Shown: positions 1 through 9,189, numbered from the stretch's first letter. The stretch is DNA of 64,000 bases from Streptomyces sp. NBC_00659 (GCF_036226925.1 NZ_CP109031.1:3534001-3598000); one strand, 5' to 3'. Numbers and translations: made by a program. Notes: generated from the letters alone by a model not told the origin.

Positions 1-1457
1 GTGGCTCTCAGCATGGTCGCGGCCATGTAGCCGCCGACGAGCAGCGGGACGAGCATCATCGACTCGACCAGGCCGAAGGGGTCCTTCTTCGCCAGTGGAT
101 GGGGCGCGTACTGCTCGACGTGGAGGGGCTGTCGCAGCTTCTTCGCGGCTTCCTCGAAGTTGCCCGCCAGGTCGAGGGGGGCGACATCGCTGAGGGTGGG
201 GACGACGAGGAGCGTGTTCGATGTCGTTCCGGGGATGATCGCGCCGTAGATCTTGGCCTGGTCGATCGCGTCTTTCACGGCGGTTTCGTCGGGGTACTGG
301 GTGACCTTGAGGGAGAGGTTCTTGCGGGCCGAGTTCAGGATCGGGGACGCTCCGGTGGCACCGATCGGCAGGTCGGTCGCGACGGGCTCATGGGCGGAGC
401 TCATGTAGTTCGCGGTGAACAGGCACTGCATCACCGCGGCGACGGCCAGAGCCGCCAGGACGGCCACGACAGGGCGCCCGGAGGATGCCGCGGGGGTCGA
501 GTCCGCCCGGTGGGAGGGAGCTTTCCCCCCGACCTTCCTGACGGGTCGCCAGCGGCCCAGAAACCCGATGACGACGCCCCCGGCCAGCGCGTACAGACCG
601 AGGACGATGAGCGGCGTGGTGATGTTGTTGCCGTCGAAGTAGAGGACGCTGCGCAGCAGGGTGACGGCTTGCTGGGGCGGGAAGACGGCGCCGATGTGCT
701 GCCAGTAGACGGGCAGCAGGAAGAGCCCGACCCCGCCGGCGGCCGAGCCGCCCACGATGATGAACAGGGTCGCCACCAGGAGGGTGCCCAGCGGTCCGAC
801 CAGACGTTGGAAGGCCGCGGCGGCGAGGGTGACGGAGGCGGCGATCAGGATGAAGCAGGGGAGGAGCGGCCAGAAGTGGCTGTTCTCGTAGGCGCCGATG
901 CCCGGCCCTGCGATCAGGTCGGTCAGTACGGCGCCGACGGTCGAGTAGCCGAGGAGCATCGCCACATGCCAGGGCGCGGCGGCCGTTCTGGTCGCTTTGA
1001 GCACCAGGACCGCGGCGAGATAGCCGCCGATGAGCAGCGGGATCAGGAGCAGTCCGGAGACCCCGCCGAGTCGGTCGCTCTTCGGCAGCGGCTTGACGGT
1101 CTTGACCGTCAGGGGCCTGTGGAGCTTCTTGGCCGCGTCCCCGAAGGCGGCTTCCAGTTCGACGCGGCCGAAGAAGCTCTTGGCCGGGACGACGATCAGC
1201 GTGTCGCTCCGGAGGCCGGGCAGATAGGCGCCGTAGAGCTTGCCCTGGCCGATCGCGTCGAGCACGGCGGACTCGTCCTGGTAGCTGAGCGTCTGGAGGG
1301 AGACCTTCGATGTCACCGCCTTCACGACCAGGGACGGTCCGGTCACGCCGACCGGGGCGTTGCGCAGCACGAGCAGTTGCAGCGAACTGACCAGACAGAG
1401 CGCGAAGAGGCTCTGCAGAACCAGCACGATCCCGAGCCCGGCCAGGATCTTCTTCAT
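1..1457 (-). CDS. Internally duplicated integral membrane protein (ABC-2/YhgE-like), 3' end outside window
   Basis: The reading frame is open from an ATG at 1457 to the window edge, so at least 485 residues are present and the C-terminus is missing. It begins MKKILAGLGIVLVLQSLF, a membrane-anchor segment. A soluble extracytoplasmic stretch follows, then several hydrophobic helices (about residues 150-310). A second copy of the same plan then starts near residue 340. The halves align clearly: YQDESAVLDAIGQGKLYGAY matches YPDETAVKDAIDQAKIYGAI, and SDTLIVVP matches SNTLLVVP. One TM, a soluble domain and then several TMs is the architecture of YhgE/DUF3533-type ABC-2 membrane proteins, but I cannot name a substrate. 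No ATPase gene is adjacent within the window. The ribosome binding site is weak (GGGTGGTG). Confidence 0.75.
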   Translation of the reverse strand, partial: MKKILAGLGIVLVLQSLFALCLVSSLQLLVLRNAPVGVTGPSLVVKAVTSKVSLQTLSYQDESAVLDAIGQGKLYGAYLPGLRSDTLIVVPAKSFFGRVELEAAFGDAAKKLHRPLTVKTVKPLPKSDRLGGVSGLLLIPLLIGGYLAAVLVLKATRTAAAPWHVAMLLGYSTVGAVLTDLIAGPGIGAYENSHFWPLLPCFILIAASVTLAAAAFQRLVGPLGTLLVATLFIIVGGSAAGGVGLFLLPVYWQHIGAVFPPQQAVTLLRSVLYFDGNNITTPLIVLGLYALAGGVVIGFLGRWRPVRKVGGKAPSHRADSTPAASSGRPVVAVLAALAVAAVMQCLFTANYMSSAHEPVATDLPIGATGASPILNSARKNLSLKVTQYPDETAVKDAIDQAKIYGAIIPGTTSNTLLVVPTLSDVAPLDLAGNFEEAAKKLRQPLHVEQYAPHPLAKKDPFGLVESMMLVPLLVGGYMAATMLRA

Positions 1458-1738
1458 CACGGGAACACCACCCGCCCCACGCCGAACGGCCGGCCCGGAC
1501 CGCGCCCAGGTCGGCCGAGCATGCGTCGGACCGGTAGCCCAGGCCTCCGGAAGACGCCACCACTTCCGACCTGACAGCTACGTGTCGCGCTCATACGGGC
1601 ACGCTACGTTCGCCTCGTGCGGTGGGCACTCCACGCGCGGCAGATGAGTGGGCGGGCCGGTACGGGCCTTCTCGCCCGCCCCCGCCACACCCTCGGAGCC
1701 GGCAGGTGTGTGCGACCGGGGGCGGAGGCGGAGGTGCG
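1458..1738 (-). other. Intergenic stretch between gad and the membrane protein gene, with a possible gad terminator
   Basis: There is no gene here. A GC hairpin with arms GGGCGGGC (1650-1657) and GCCCGCCC (1674-1681), about 60 bp past the decarboxylase stop, could terminate that transcript. The rest presumably holds the promoter of the membrane protein gene; I see no convincing -35/-10 pair. Confidence 0.35.
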
Positions 1739-3103
1739 TCAGTAACCGGTGCCGCGCTTGACCTGGCCCCGCTCGATCTCGTGGGTCGCGCCCTTGTCGT
1801 CCAGAGTCCGGCACGCGTCGGCGATGTCCTGGCCCAGGCGGTCGATCTGCTCGCGGCTCAGCGTCTCCTTGACCAGGGCACGCATGATCTTCACCCGCTC
1901 CGCGTTGGGCGGGAGCGTGTACGCCGGCACCATCCAGCCGCGCTCGGCCGAGAGCTGCCAGGCCACGTCGGACTCGTCGTAGGCGTGCTTGCCCGCGAGA
2001 CGGAAAGCGACCAGCGGCAGCTGTTCGAGGTCGCCGCCGATCACTTCGAAGCGACCGCCGCTGCGCAGGTTGTCCGCCAGTGCGTGGGCGTTCTCCTGCA
2101 TCATCTTCATGACGTACGTGTAGCCCTGACGACCGAGCCGGACGAAGTTGTAGTACTGCGCGAGCACCATCGACGCGCCGGTGGAGAAGTTCAGCGTGAA
2201 CGTCGCGTCGGTCTTGCCCAGGTAGTTCTCCTGGAACACGAGGTGCTGGGCGAGGTCGGACTCCTCGCGGAAGACCAGCCAGCCGATGCCGGGGTAGACC
2301 AGGCCGTACTTGTGTCCTGAGACGTTGATCGAGCGGACCTGCTCCAGACGGAAGTCCCACTTGGAGTCCGGGTAGAGGAAAGGCCACACGAACGCGCCGC
2401 TGGCGCCGTCGACGTGGATCGGGATGTCGAGGTCCCGCTTCTTGCGGACGTCCCGCAGGAGCTTGTCGATCCCGACGATGTCGTCCTTGTGGCCGGTGAA
2501 CGTGGTGCCGAGAACGGCGACGACACCGATCGTGTTCTCGTCGAGGTGGGGCTCCACGTCCTCCGGGCCGATGGTGTACTTGTCCTCGGCGAGCGGAATG
2601 ATCCGCGGTTCGACGTCGAAGTAGCGGCAGAACTTCTCCCACACGACATGGACGTCCCCGCCGAAGACCAGGTTGGGCCGGTCGACCGGCAGATTGGCCG
2701 CCTGGCGGCGCTCCCGCCACTTCCACTTCAGCGACAGGGCTCCGAGCATGATCGCTTCGGAGGAGCCCTGGGTCCGGCACCCGGTCGTGTCGCCCGGCGC
2801 GTGGAAGAGGTCGGCGAGCATGCGCACGCAACGCTGCTCGATCTCGGCGGAGATCGGGTACTCCGCGTGGTCGATGAAATTGCGGTGGAGGTTCTCGGCG
2901 ATGATCCGCTGAGCCTCCGGCTCCATCCAGGTGGTCACGAACGTGGCGAGGTTGCGCTGCGGGTCACCCTCCATCGCAAGGTCCGCGTCCAGCAGCCTCA
3001 TTGCGTCCGTCGCGGCCATGCCCTCGTCGGGGAAGGTTTTCGAGGGGGCGGGCGCGGTCAGGAACCGGTTACCGAAAAGGGCCGAATCGTCACGCTTGCT
3101 CAT
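1739..3103 (-). CDS. gadB: Glutamate decarboxylase (PLP-dependent)
   Basis: A 454-aa group II PLP decarboxylase that converts L-glutamate to GABA and CO2, consuming a proton. The Schiff-base lysine lies in SINVSGHKYG (Lys265), and IHVDGASGAF holds the conserved Asp and Ala around the cofactor. The N-terminal segment with NRFLTAP and the motif TGCRTQGSSEAIMLG are typical of GadA/GadB. The frame stays open far upstream, but the ATG at 3103 gives the usual N-terminus MSKRDDSALFGNRF. No Shine-Dalgarno precedes it; a -10-like TTGAAT lies about 7 nt upstream, so the message may be leaderless. The gene follows a permease gene on the same strand, which suggests a glutamate/GABA exchange or GABA-shunt pair. 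Confidence 0.93.
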   Translation of the reverse strand: MSKRDDSALFGNRFLTAPAPSKTFPDEGMAATDAMRLLDADLAMEGDPQRNLATFVTTWMEPEAQRIIAENLHRNFIDHAEYPISAEIEQRCVRMLADLFHAPGDTTGCRTQGSSEAIMLGALSLKWKWRERRQAANLPVDRPNLVFGGDVHVVWEKFCRYFDVEPRIIPLAEDKYTIGPEDVEPHLDENTIGVVAVLGTTFTGHKDDIVGIDKLLRDVRKKRDLDIPIHVDGASGAFVWPFLYPDSKWDFRLEQVRSINVSGHKYGLVYPGIGWLVFREESDLAQHLVFQENYLGKTDATFTLNFSTGASMVLAQYYNFVRLGRQGYTYVMKMMQENAHALADNLRSGGRFEVIGGDLEQLPLVAFRLAGKHAYDESDVAWQLSAERGWMVPAYTLPPNAERVKIMRALVKETLSREQIDRLGQDIADACRTLDDKGATHEIERGQVKRGTGY

Positions 3104-3465
3104 GCTGCGATTCAAACAGCGGCGGAGCCCGCCGCGACGACGGACACGCCGCACCGGTGCGGCCGCGAACCAACTGTCGGCCCCGTTGAAACCTCCGCCA
3201 CCCGGCGGGACGACCGTGGCCCTCCCTGCCCGGCACGACGGACCATCTCGCACGACTGCGCGGACCGGGGTCGTACGTGGCCGCCGTCCAGCGCGTCGAC
3301 CAGCGGTGTCGCGGGACTGGTCCCTGAGGCGCACGTCAGTCGAGTTGCGGATGGCCCTGCGGGGACAGGCCGTGCGACCGGCCCGGACCGGGACCGTAGC
3401 CGTTGGTCGCCCCCACCTGGGGACGGACGCCAACAGGACTGCGTCCACTGCCTCTGTTCGGAAGA
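3104..3465 (-). other. 362-bp spacer between permease and gad
   Basis: There is no gene on either strand that I would support. The gap is too long for a tight operon, so gadB probably has its own promoter. The TTGAAT close to the gadB ATG is the only promoter-like element I see. Confidence 0.4.
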
Positions 3466-4989
3466 TCAATGCTTGAAGGCACTCAGGTCTCCGGGCTCGG
3501 TCTCCAGCACCTCGCGGTCGAATTTCAGCATGAAGAGCAGGAACAGCCCGCCCGCGACGAGCAGGCCGACCACGATCACGACGGAGACGAGCGCTTCCCG
3601 GGGTGCCACCAGCACGAACAGTGCCACGAGCGTCCACACCAGCGCGCAGATCGCGACGGGCAGCTCGAAGCGCCCGAGGTCGAACGCGCCCTTCTTGCGG
3701 TCCAGCCGTTTGCGCACCGCCAAGTAGAGGACGACCGTCGAGCCGTAGGTGACCGCGGGGAGGATCGTCGACGCCGTGATCAGCTCCAGCAGCGCGGCAC
3801 CCGGTAGGGCGACCATCAGGACGACCCCCAGGGCGAAGATCAGGACCGTCGCCGGGATCGGCGTCTGCGTGCGTGGATTGACGCGTCGCATCAGCTGGTG
3901 GGCAGGGAAGCGTGAGTCCCGCGACATCGCGAAAATCATTCGCGAGCACGCGACCATCACGACCATCCCGGCACCGAAGAACGCGAACGTGATCGCGACC
4001 AGCAGCGTCTTCTCCATCACAGGACCGAGCTGATCGCGCATGATCGCCGCGACCGGTGAGCCGTTGGCGGTGACCCGGGGGATGTCGTCGATCGCGACGG
4101 TGAGCGCGATCAGGAACAGCATTCCCAGCAATCCGGCCGCCACCACCGATCCGACGATCGCGCGGGGGACGCTGCGATGGGGATCCTTGGCCTCCTCGGC
4201 CAGGTTCGCCGCGGCGTCGAAGCCGACGAGCGTGGCGAGACCCATGATCATCGCGAGCATCAGCCCGCCACCGACGGCGAAGTAGTCGGGGGCGTTCTCG
4301 GTGACACCGCGCGAGACGAGGTTGCCGGCCGCACCGTCACCCGTGACCGCCACGGCGATGGTGAGCGCGATCGCCACCACCACGACCAGTGCCAGTTCGA
4401 TTCCCACCGCGGCTGTGTTGATCAGGCTGACGATGCGGGTCGAGGCCACCGCGAGCAGGGCCTGGATGAGCAGCACCACGACCGTGATCAGGCGCGCAGT
4501 GCCCTCGTCCGGCTCGATGCCGGCGAGCGGCATGAACGCCTGGCTGGCCAGCGCGTTGTCGACCGCGACCACGCCGATCGCCAGATAGCAGAAGGCGAGC
4601 CAACCGAACCCCCAGCCGATCTTCGGGTTGGTCAACCGTGACGCCCATTGGTAGGAGGAGCCGCTGAGCGGGATGCGGGCGGCGAGCTGCGCGACCACCA
4701 ACGCCACCAGGACCTGCCCCACCGCCGCGATGAGCCAGAGCCAGATCCCGACCGGTCCCGCAGTCTGCAGGACGTCGTCATAGGTCGCGAAGATGCCGAC
4801 GGCCACCGAGATGAAGGCGAACGAGATCGCGAACACCTGAAAGGAGCCGAGCGTCCGTTTCAACTCCTGCTGGTAGCCCCCGAGCTCCACGGAAGTGTCT
4901 GCATGCTCGCCCGCCTGAGTTTCCGTCGGACCTTCGGCCACCTCAGCCACCACACCTTCCATCGGGGCCGCCCGACCATGCCCCTGCAC
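3466..4989 (-). CDS. APC-family amino-acid permease, gad-linked
   Basis: A 507-aa permease with about 12 hydrophobic helices and APC hallmarks: an N-terminal helix FQVFAISFAFISVAVGIF, a 'LVGFDAAANLAEEAKDPHRS' loop (GFD..A..AEE.K.P.R..P), and a C-terminal tail. It resembles the amino-acid/GABA permease (BAT1-like) branch and probably imports or exchanges an amino acid for the decarboxylase downstream; the substrate is not proven. The start is uncertain. The GTG at 4989 follows an in-frame TGA by one codon, whereas the only good Shine-Dalgarno (GGGAGGAG) serves an ATG upstream of that stop. The ATG at 4962 (MEGVVAEVAEG) is an alternative. Confidence 0.85.
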   Translation of the reverse strand: MQGHGRAAPMEGVVAEVAEGPTETQAGEHADTSVELGGYQQELKRTLGSFQVFAISFAFISVAVGIFATYDDVLQTAGPVGIWLWLIAAVGQVLVALVVAQLAARIPLSGSSYQWASRLTNPKIGWGFGWLAFCYLAIGVVAVDNALASQAFMPLAGIEPDEGTARLITVVVLLIQALLAVASTRIVSLINTAAVGIELALVVVVAIALTIAVAVTGDGAAGNLVSRGVTENAPDYFAVGGGLMLAMIMGLATLVGFDAAANLAEEAKDPHRSVPRAIVGSVVAAGLLGMLFLIALTVAIDDIPRVTANGSPVAAIMRDQLGPVMEKTLLVAITFAFFGAGMVVMVACSRMIFAMSRDSRFPAHQLMRRVNPRTQTPIPATVLIFALGVVLMVALPGAALLELITASTILPAVTYGSTVVLYLAVRKRLDRKKGAFDLGRFELPVAICALVWTLVALFVLVAPREALVSVVIVVGLLVAGGLFLLFMLKFDREVLETEPGDLSAFKH

Positions 4990-5409
4990 GTGTCACGGCC
5001 GGTGCCCCATCTTCACCATCCGTGTCACGTCTCCTCCCTGTGCGACACGTCAGGGCAGCTGGTCACCCGCAAGCGGAACACGTATGCCGGGTACGCGTTT
5101 CACGTCCGGCTCAACCTGGTGCCCATGCTGCGCGGCCGGGGCGGAGACAAGAGCCGACGAGCCCCCTCCCGATCAAGGAAGGGGGCTCAATAGGTCTCGG
5201 TCGCACGGCAGCACCCGGGCTGCCCTCAGACCCACTCCATCTCGGACACGATTCCCGCAGTGACTCCAGGGCCCGGCTACGGCCTCCGGGAGGACTCCGC
5301 CGGCGCAAAGGGGCGAGGGCGAAGCGCCGACCGCGGCGAGCGAGCCCCCACCTCGTCCTCACTCGCCCCCGCAAGGGCGTAATTCACCCGCACGAGTGCC
5401 CCGTCGACG
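4990..5409 (-). other. 420-bp intergenic region between the radical SAM gene and the permease
   Basis: On the minus strand a strong SD (GGGAGGAG, near 5031-5038) is followed by ATG GTG AAG ATG and then, eight codons on, an in-frame TGA just before the permease GTG. A terminator-like hairpin is at 5159-5188 and a smaller inverted repeat, GGCAGC/GCTGCC, at 5207-5224. I find no gene in 5190-5409. In Streptomyces, as I remember it, the DUF2344 gene and rne normally follow the TIGR03960 gene directly; they are absent here. Confidence 0.45.
5159..5188 (-). terminator. Hairpin between the radical SAM gene and the permease
   Basis: The arms are GAGCCCCCTCCC and GGAAGGGGGCTC (12 bp, one mismatch) with loop GATCAA. 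It lies about 220 bp beyond the radical SAM stop and upstream of the permease, and has no U-tract, as is usual in streptomycetes. Confidence 0.6.
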
Positions 5410-7374
5410 TCAGTGGCTGTGACCGCTCGGCGCCGGGGCCCCGTTCTTGACCGTCAGCGGCAGCAGCTTCTTGCCCGTCGGGCCGATCTGGATCTGGGTG
5501 TCCATCTGCGGACAGACGCCACAGTCGAAGCACGGAGTCCAGCGGCAGTCCTCGACCTCTGTCTCGTCGAGGGAGTCCTGCCAGTCCTCCCAGAGCCAGT
5601 CCTTGTCGAGGCCCGAGTCGAGGTGGTCCCAGGGCAGGACCTCCTCGTAGGTGCGCTCGCGGGTGGTGTACCAGTCGACGTCGACGCCGAAGGCCGGGAG
5701 GGTCTTGTCGGCGCAGCGCATCCAGCGGGCGTACGAGAAGTGCTCGCGCCAGCCGTCGAAGCGGCCGCCGTCCTCGTAGACGGCGCGGATGACGGAGCCG
5801 ATGCGGCGGTCGCCGCGGGAGAGCAGGCCCTCGACGATGCCCGGCTTGCCGTCGTGGTACCGGAAGCCGATCGAGCGGCCGTACTTCTTGTCGCCGCGGA
5901 TCTTGTCGCGGAGCTTCGTGAGGCGGGCGTCCGTGTCCTCGGCGGAGAGCTGCGGCGCCCACTGGAAGGGGGTGTGGGGCTTGGGGACGAAGCCGCCGAT
6001 GGAGACCGTGCAGCGGATGTCGTTCTGGCCGGAGACCTTGCGGCCCTCGGCGATCACGTTCATCGCCATGTCGGCGATCTGCATGACGTCATCGTCCGTC
6101 TCCGTCGGCAGGCCGCACATGAAGTACAGCTTCACCTGGCGCCAGCCGTTGCCGTAGGCGGTGGAGACGGTCCGGATGAGGTCCTCTTCCGAGACCATCT
6201 TGTTGATGACCTTGCGCATGCGCTCGGAGCCGCCCTCGGGGGCGAAGGTCAGGCCCGAGCGCCGGCCGTTGCGGGTCAGCTCGTTCGCCAGGTCGACGTT
6301 GAAGGCGTCCACGCGGGTGGAGGGGAGGGACAGACCGATCTTGTCCTCCTCGTACCGGTCCGCCAGGCCCTTGGCGATGTCGCCGATCTCCGAGTGGTCG
6401 GCGGAGGACAGCGAGAGCAGGCCGACCTCCTCGAAGCCCGTCGCCTTCAGGCCCTTCTCCACCATCTCGCCGATGCCCGTGATGGAACGCTCGCGCACCG
6501 GGCGGGTGATCATGCCCGCCTGGCAGAAGCGGCAGCCGCGCGTACAGCCGCGGAAGATCTCCACCGACATGCGCTCGTGGACGGTCTCCGCGAGCGGCAC
6601 GAGGGGCTGCTTCGGGTACGGCCACTCGTCGAGGTCCATGACGGTGTGCTTGGACACGCGCCACGGGACGCCCGACTTGTTCGGGACCACGCGGGCGATC
6701 CGGCCGTCGGGGAGGTACTCGACGTCGTAGAAGGCCGGGATGTAGACGCTGCCCGTCTTCGCCAGGCGGAAGAGGACCTCCTCGCGGCCTCCGGGGCGGC
6801 CCTCCGCCTTCCAGGCGCGGATGATCTCCGTCATGTCGAGCACGGCCTGCTCGCCGTCGCCGATGATCGCCGCGTCGATGAAGTCGGCGATCGGCTCGGG
6901 GTTGAAGGCCGCGTGGCCGCCCGCGAGGACGATCGGGTCGTCGAGCGTGCGGTCCTTGGACTCCAGCGGGATGCCCGCCAGGTCGAGGGCGGTCAGCATG
7001 TTCGTGTAGCCCAGCTCCGTGGAGAAGGACAGGCCGAACACGTCGAACGCCTTCACCGGGCGGTGGCTGTCCACCGTGAACTGCGGGACCCGGTGCTCGC
7101 GCATCAGCGCTTCGAGGTCCGGCCAGACGCTGTACGTGCGCTCGGCGAGCACGCCCTCGCGCTCGTTCAGCACCTCGTAGAGGATCATGACGCCCTGGTT
7201 GGGCAGGCCGACCTCGTAGGCGTCGGGGTACATCAGGGCCCAGCGGACGTCACACGACTCCCAGGGCTTGACCGTGGAGTTGAGCTCTCCGCCGACGTAC
7301 TGGATCGGCTTCTGCACATGCGGGAGCAGAGCTTCGAGCTGTGGGAAGACCGACACGGCGGTTTCGGCAGGCAT
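5410..7374 (-). CDS. TIGR03960-family B12-binding-domain radical SAM protein
   Basis: A 654-aa protein with an N-terminal cobalamin-binding-like region (WALMYPDAYEVGLPNQGVMI, about residues 45-190) and a radical SAM core. The 4Fe-4S cluster motif is RGCTRGCRFCQAG, with Cys277, Cys281 and Cys284. A Cys-rich tail (CRWTPCFDCGVC) follows. The family is conserved in bacteria and is usually followed by a TIGR03936/DUF2344 gene; its reaction is unsettled, with tRNA or rRNA modification suspected. That partner is not next to it here. The ATG at 7374 has AAGG upstream and gives the family N-terminus MPAETAVSVFPQLEALLP; the frame extends further but without support. Confidence 0.9.
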   Translation of the reverse strand: MPAETAVSVFPQLEALLPHVQKPIQYVGGELNSTVKPWESCDVRWALMYPDAYEVGLPNQGVMILYEVLNEREGVLAERTYSVWPDLEALMREHRVPQFTVDSHRPVKAFDVFGLSFSTELGYTNMLTALDLAGIPLESKDRTLDDPIVLAGGHAAFNPEPIADFIDAAIIGDGEQAVLDMTEIIRAWKAEGRPGGREEVLFRLAKTGSVYIPAFYDVEYLPDGRIARVVPNKSGVPWRVSKHTVMDLDEWPYPKQPLVPLAETVHERMSVEIFRGCTRGCRFCQAGMITRPVRERSITGIGEMVEKGLKATGFEEVGLLSLSSADHSEIGDIAKGLADRYEEDKIGLSLPSTRVDAFNVDLANELTRNGRRSGLTFAPEGGSERMRKVINKMVSEEDLIRTVSTAYGNGWRQVKLYFMCGLPTETDDDVMQIADMAMNVIAEGRKVSGQNDIRCTVSIGGFVPKPHTPFQWAPQLSAEDTDARLTKLRDKIRGDKKYGRSIGFRYHDGKPGIVEGLLSRGDRRIGSVIRAVYEDGGRFDGWREHFSYARWMRCADKTLPAFGVDVDWYTTRERTYEEVLPWDHLDSGLDKDWLWEDWQDSLDETEVEDCRWTPCFDCGVCPQMDTQIQIGPTGKKLLPLTVKNGAPAPSGHSH

Positions 7375-7508
7375 CTCGCGAACCTTCGTGAGCTGATGGT
7401 GGGGGTGACCATCTAGCGTAACGCGACCGGAGGGACCCGCCGCACCGCCGGACGGCACCGAGCGCCGGCCTTCCCCGCCCGCCCTTGCTCCGACCTGCGG
7501 CGACACCC

Positions 7509-9017
7509 TCAGACCGCCGCCTGTGCCTCGATCTTCTCCCAGGCCCCCGGCAGCGCCGACTCCGCCTCGGCGGCTCGCTGCTCCTCACGGCCGTAGAGCA
7601 CCCCGTACGTGAACGAGCTCTCCCCCGCCGCGTGGGCCAGGGCGGCCAGTTCCCGCAGGGCTTCCCTGGTCATCACGCTGTCCTGGTGGTCGCCGAGGAG
7701 GCTCTGCAGCGACTTCATCGACTTGACCAGGCCGGCGGCCGGTCCGCCCAGGGCCGGGGCCGCGGCCTCGGCGGCGTAGCGGGTGCGCTTGGCCTTCTTG
7801 CGGGCGTCGTGCATCGCGTGGTCGCGGTCGGCGCCCGGCGGCCGGTCGAGGGCCTGCTCGACGAGGTCGGAGACCTTTCCGAAGTCCTTGCGGACGGCCT
7901 TGGCGATCACCTTGGCGGGGTCGCCCCCGGCCGCCTTGAGCAGCGGCGGGTCGGTCACGAGCGCGTCGAGCGCGGTCAGCAGCGCGAGGTAGCGCTTCCC
8001 GTCCAGGACCGCGATCAGGCGGCGCCGGGAGCCGCCGCGGCGGGCTTGCGCCCAGGTGCGCAGCCGGGTGCGGACGGGTCCGGAGAGCAGGGTGCGGGGC
8101 AGCCGGCCGAGGGAATCGGTGAGCCGCTCGGTGAGGACTTCCTGGTCGCGGTCGACGCCGAGCTCGCCGGCCAGCCATTTCAGCTCGTCGCCGATCGGGT
8201 CGGTGACGGCGCGGTCGAGGATCTTGCCGTACGAGCGGAAGGTGCTGCGCATCCGGCGGGTGGCGACGCGCATGCTGTGGACGGAGTCGGGGAGGTCGCG
8301 GCGGACGGCGGGGTCGAGTTCGACGATGGCGTCGTACTGGGCGCGGAGGTAGGTGAGGACGTGGTCGCCCGCGGTGGCGGGGTCTTTCCGGGGGGCGGGC
8401 TTCTTGGCGTGTTTGCCGGTCGTGCTCAGCGCCTTCGCCAGTTTGGAGGACGAGGTGGAGCGGCTCAGGCCGGCCTTGCGGAGTTTCTTCTCGACCTTGT
8501 CGAGGAAGGCGGGGTCGCCGTCGTCCGCGAGTTCCACCTCGAGCTCGGTCCATTCGGCGGTACCTTCGCCGCCGAGCCGGTCCGCGCGGACGCGGTCGAG
8601 GCTGACCTCGGCGAGCAGGGCGCCGGAGTCGTCGACGAGGTGGCGGATGTCGCGGGCGGACCGCAGGCGTACGAGGGGGACGAGTTCGGCGTCGCGGACG
8701 CGGGACCGGACGAGGCCGGTGACGGCGCGGGGCACGGTGTCGGAGAGGGGGGCCTGGATCTCGTCGCGCACGCCCTCGGAGACGGGGAGTTTCAGGTGCC
8801 AGCCGGCGTCGTCGCCGCCGGTGCGGCGGCGCAGGGTGAGGGAGGCGGCGGCGAGTCGCTGGTCGGGGGTGTCGTAGTAGGTGGCGTCGAGTTCGGCGAC
8901 GCCTTTGTCGACGACACGCGCGACGCCGGGGACGCCGCTCAGGTCCGGCATCTCGGTACCACCGTCGGCCGCGGGACCTTCGTACTTGCGCTCGATCTCG
9001 CGCTTCGTGTCCGCCAT
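7509..9017 (-). CDS. CYTH and CHAD domain protein
   Basis: A 502-aa protein. The N-terminal CYTH domain (about 1-205) opens with the metal/phosphate-binding EIERKYE signature (ExExK, Glu7, Glu9, Lys11) in the triphosphate tunnel fold. The C-terminal CHAD domain (about 215-500) has the conserved histidines and basic residues in VHSMRVATRRMRSTFR and in RDHAMHDARKKAKRTRYAAE. CYTH-CHAD proteins are linked to polyphosphate; activity could be triphosphatase or polyphosphate binding. The start is unusual: a -10-like TAGATT (reverse complement of 9024-9029) ends 6 nt before the ATG, so translation is probably leaderless. Confidence 0.92.
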   Translation of the reverse strand: MADTKREIERKYEGPAADGGTEMPDLSGVPGVARVVDKGVAELDATYYDTPDQRLAAASLTLRRRTGGDDAGWHLKLPVSEGVRDEIQAPLSDTVPRAVTGLVRSRVRDAELVPLVRLRSARDIRHLVDDSGALLAEVSLDRVRADRLGGEGTAEWTELEVELADDGDPAFLDKVEKKLRKAGLSRSTSSSKLAKALSTTGKHAKKPAPRKDPATAGDHVLTYLRAQYDAIVELDPAVRRDLPDSVHSMRVATRRMRSTFRSYGKILDRAVTDPIGDELKWLAGELGVDRDQEVLTERLTDSLGRLPRTLLSGPVRTRLRTWAQARRGGSRRRLIAVLDGKRYLALLTALDALVTDPPLLKAAGGDPAKVIAKAVRKDFGKVSDLVEQALDRPPGADRDHAMHDARKKAKRTRYAAEAAAPALGGPAAGLVKSMKSLQSLLGDHQDSVMTREALRELAALAHAAGESSFTYGVLYGREEQRAAEAESALPGAWEKIEAQAAV

Positions 9018-9100
9018 GCACCGAATCTAGACGCGTTTGCGGGCCGTGGGCAGTACCCGATCGGCCCTGGCTTGACCGAAGGCCGTCTTTTCCCGTTGGG

Positions 9101-9137
9101 CCGGGTGTCACCTCGCGTTCCACGAGGCGACACCCGG
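9101..9137 (-). terminator. Terminator after rodA
   Basis: The 15-bp arms CCGGGTGTCACCTCG and CGAGGCGACACCCGG have one mismatch and a 7-nt loop. The hairpin lies 53 bp after the rodA stop and separates the cell-shape cluster from the CYTH/CHAD gene. Confidence 0.75.
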
Positions 9138-9189
9138 GGTCCCGCCGTGGGGCCCGCCGACGCTGCCCGCCGCAGCCGTCGGACAGGCC

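Noticed and set aside
99-1574. Plus-strand frame of 491 codons
   Set aside because: Shadow; the minus strand encodes a membrane protein with homologous halves.
3104-3949. N-terminal extension of glutamate decarboxylase by 282 codons
   Set aside because: The extension is low-complexity Arg/Gly/Ala sequence overlapping the permease; the family N-terminus starts at 3103.
5111-5374. 87-codon minus-strand ORF in the radical SAM-permease gap
   Set aside because: Arg/Gly/Ser-rich without domain-like pattern; it spans the terminator hairpin.
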